Positions 4,229 to 5,698 of a stretch of 5,698 bases of DNA are shown here, one piece after another. The position numbers and the translations under genes are program-made. Within the stretch, counting starts at the first letter, position 1; the number at the start of each line of letters is the position of its first letter. Origin of the DNA: Candidatus Cloacimonadota bacterium (GTDB lineage: Bacteria > Cloacimonadota > Cloacimonadia > Cloacimonadales > TCS61). The stretch covers positions 1 through 5,698 of the forward strand of contig DAOUTP010000129.1 in the NCBI GenBank assembly GCA_030626645.1, written 5' to 3'. The notes under the pieces were generated by a model. That model had not been told where the DNA came from. It ran no database searches and worked only from the letters and a program-made list of their open reading frames with translations.

Positions 4229-5698
4229 ATGTTAAAAAAGATCTGTATTGTTGTTTCATTACTTTTATTATTAATTCCGCTTTTTGCGAAAAGCAATGAA
4301 ATATACTTTAAATTTCAGGTGAACTCAAAAGAAGAAGTTAATAAGATCTCAAGACTTATATCAATAGATAATGTTGTTGGGAATACTGTTTTTGCTTATG
4401 CAAATCAGAAAGAGCTATCAGAATTCATTCAATTAGGATATAACTACATAGAATTGCAACAGCAGAGTAGTTCACAAAAACCTGATATGGCAAATACTTT
4501 GGAAAAGATGAGGTCCTGGGACAGTTATCCAACTTATGAAACATATGTTGATCTGATGTACCAATTTGCTATTGATCATCCTGATATCTGTACTGTTAGC
4601 AACCTTGGACAATCTGTAGAAGGACGCGATATCCTTGTTGCCAAGATATCCGATAACCATGGAATTGAAGAAGATGAACCAGAATTTTTCTATACTGGGC
4701 AAATGCACGGAAACGAACTTGTTACATTTATTATGTTACTTCGTTTGATAGATTATCTTACAGAAAATTATGGAACAAATGATAGGATCACTAATATAGT
4801 TGATAATATCGAAATTTATATTAATCCCCTCTCAAATCCTGATGGGACTTATGCAGGTGGAAATCATACAGTTTGGGATGCAACTAGAAATAATGCAAAC
4901 AGCATTGATCTGAACAGGAATTTTCCTGATCCGGAAGATGGTCCTCATCCCGACGGAAATGTATGGCAGCCGGAGTGTACCGTTATGATGAATTTAGCAG
5001 AAGAACAGACTTTCGTACTGTCATCAAATCTTCATAGCGGAATAGAATTATTGAATTATCCCTGGGATACATGGGCACAACTCTCAGCAGATGATGAGTG
5101 GTGGCAAGACGTATGTCACACTTATGCAGATACTGTTCATCTCTATGCTCCACCAGATTACATGACTGAATTTAATAATGGCATAACTAATGGTTTTGCC
5201 TGGTTCACAATGAGCGGAGGTCGGCAGGACTACATGAATTATTTTCAAAGATGCAGGGAGATGACGCTGGAACTTTCTGATTTAAAATTACTTCCGGAAT
5301 CTGAATTGGAAGCACATTGGAATTATAATCGTCAGTCTTTTCTGCTATATATGGAAGAGTGTTTATATGGTCTTCGGGGTATTGTGACAAATACATCTGC
5401 AGAACCTCTTCTGGCTGAGATCAAAATATTGAATCACGATATCGATAACTCTGAAGTTTTTACAGATCCCGATGTTGGAGATTACCACCGCATGTTGTTC
5501 CCTGGTACTTATGACGTAAAGTTCAGTTCCTATGGATATTTATCCCAAACGGTTCCAAATATTCAAATCGTTGATAATGAAATTGTAATTCAGAACATAC
5601 AATTGGAAGCGGCTTCTCAATATACTATCAGTGGTGTTATCTTGAATGCTTTTAATTCTGATCCTATTGAAAATGCGACAGTAGAATTATTGAATACT
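4229..5698 (+). CDS. Secreted M14 zinc carboxypeptidase (E/D/M/N type), 3' end cut by window
   Basis: The frame is open from ATG 4229 to the window edge: 490 codons without a stop. GGAG at 4220-4223 sits five bases before the start, and the gap to the upstream peptidase gene is 10 bp, so they are probably co-transcribed. Residues 1-20 are a signal peptide (likely cleavage PLFA-KSN). Residues 22-80 form a prodomain-like segment resembling that of the upstream enzyme. The catalytic domain, about 99-378, has zinc ligands H160 and E163 (MHGNE) and H269 (SNLHSG), R220, N229-R230 in DLNRNFPD, the SGGRQDY segment (329-335) and the catalytic E348 (MTLELS). These are hallmarks of the regulatory carboxypeptidase branch (E, D, M, N), whose known members cleave C-terminal Lys/Arg. 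The expected active-site Tyr is replaced by F326. A transthyretin-like domain follows (about 381-461), and a second regulatory-like domain starts at about 467. A sorting tail is expected beyond the window but not seen. Confidence 0.94.
   Translation, partial: MLKKICIVVSLLLLLIPLFAKSNEIYFKFQVNSKEEVNKISRLISIDNVVGNTVFAYANQKELSEFIQLGYNYIELQQQSSSQKPDMANTLEKMRSWDSYPTYETYVDLMYQFAIDHPDICTVSNLGQSVEGRDILVAKISDNHGIEEDEPEFFYTGQMHGNELVTFIMLLRLIDYLTENYGTNDRITNIVDNIEIYINPLSNPDGTYAGGNHTVWDATRNNANSIDLNRNFPDPEDGPHPDGNVWQPECTVMMNLAEEQTFVLSSNLHSGIELLNYPWDTWAQLSADDEWWQDVCHTYADTVHLYAPPDYMTEFNNGITNGFAWFTMSGGRQDYMNYFQRCREMTLELSDLKLLPESELEAHWNYNRQSFLLYMEECLYGLRGIVTNTSAEPLLAEIKILNHDIDNSEVFTDPDVGDYHRMLFPGTYDVKFSSYGYLSQTVPNIQIVDNEIVIQNIQLEAASQYTISGVILNAFNSDPIENATVELLNT

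Noticed and set aside
4472..5396. Minus-strand open frames inside the second carboxypeptidase gene
   Set aside because: They are opposite to a frame with complete M14B motifs and show no start signals or recognisable domains.

Overview
The window is AT-rich bacterial DNA holding one partial gene at each end, two complete protein genes, one tRNA gene and a repeat-rich intergenic stretch. The best clue to the organism is the C-terminus of the large peptidase. It carries a YPNPFNP-type motif followed by a small beta-rich domain, as in secretion and sorting tails of the Fibrobacterota-Chlorobiota-Bacteroidota (FCB) superphylum. The tail style, low GC and chained carboxypeptidase-regulatory-like domains would suit Cloacimonadota or a related lineage. 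That placement is inference and was not tested against any database.

Layout. Positions 1-393 (+) are the C-terminal part of a type IV prepilin peptidase, with its second catalytic Asp inside the window. Positions 394-815 are non-coding and repeat-rich. They hold two imperfect 40-bp direct repeats, three related mini-hairpins (two differing by compensatory base changes) and inverted copies of a GTTCGTTGTTA core. Positions 816-892 (-) encode tRNA-Arg(TCG) with its CCA end. A 74-bp divergent spacer has promoter-like boxes for both directions. Positions 967-1611 (+) encode an exported TPR protein, followed by a strong 13-bp hairpin. Positions 1738-4218 (+) encode a secreted M14 zinc carboxypeptidase of the A/B/T type with four accessory domains. 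Positions 4229 to the window end (+) encode a second secreted M14 enzyme, of the E/D/M/N type, cut off by the window edge.

How the genes relate. The two carboxypeptidase genes are 10 bp apart, each has its own Shine-Dalgarno sequence, and they are very likely one transcription unit. Both products have a signal peptide, a similar N-terminal prodomain-like segment, an M14 catalytic domain and at least one transthyretin-like regulatory domain. They belong to different M14 branches, so together they may trim C-terminal residues of different types from extracellular peptides. The second enzyme has Phe where the family's active-site Tyr (Tyr248 in bovine carboxypeptidase A numbering) is expected. 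The TPR protein and the prepilin peptidase have no visible functional tie to the peptidases beyond being exported or membrane proteins.

No CRISPR array, phage, transposase or defence gene is visible. The least ordinary parts are the 394-815 repeat region and the mixed-subfamily peptidase pair.
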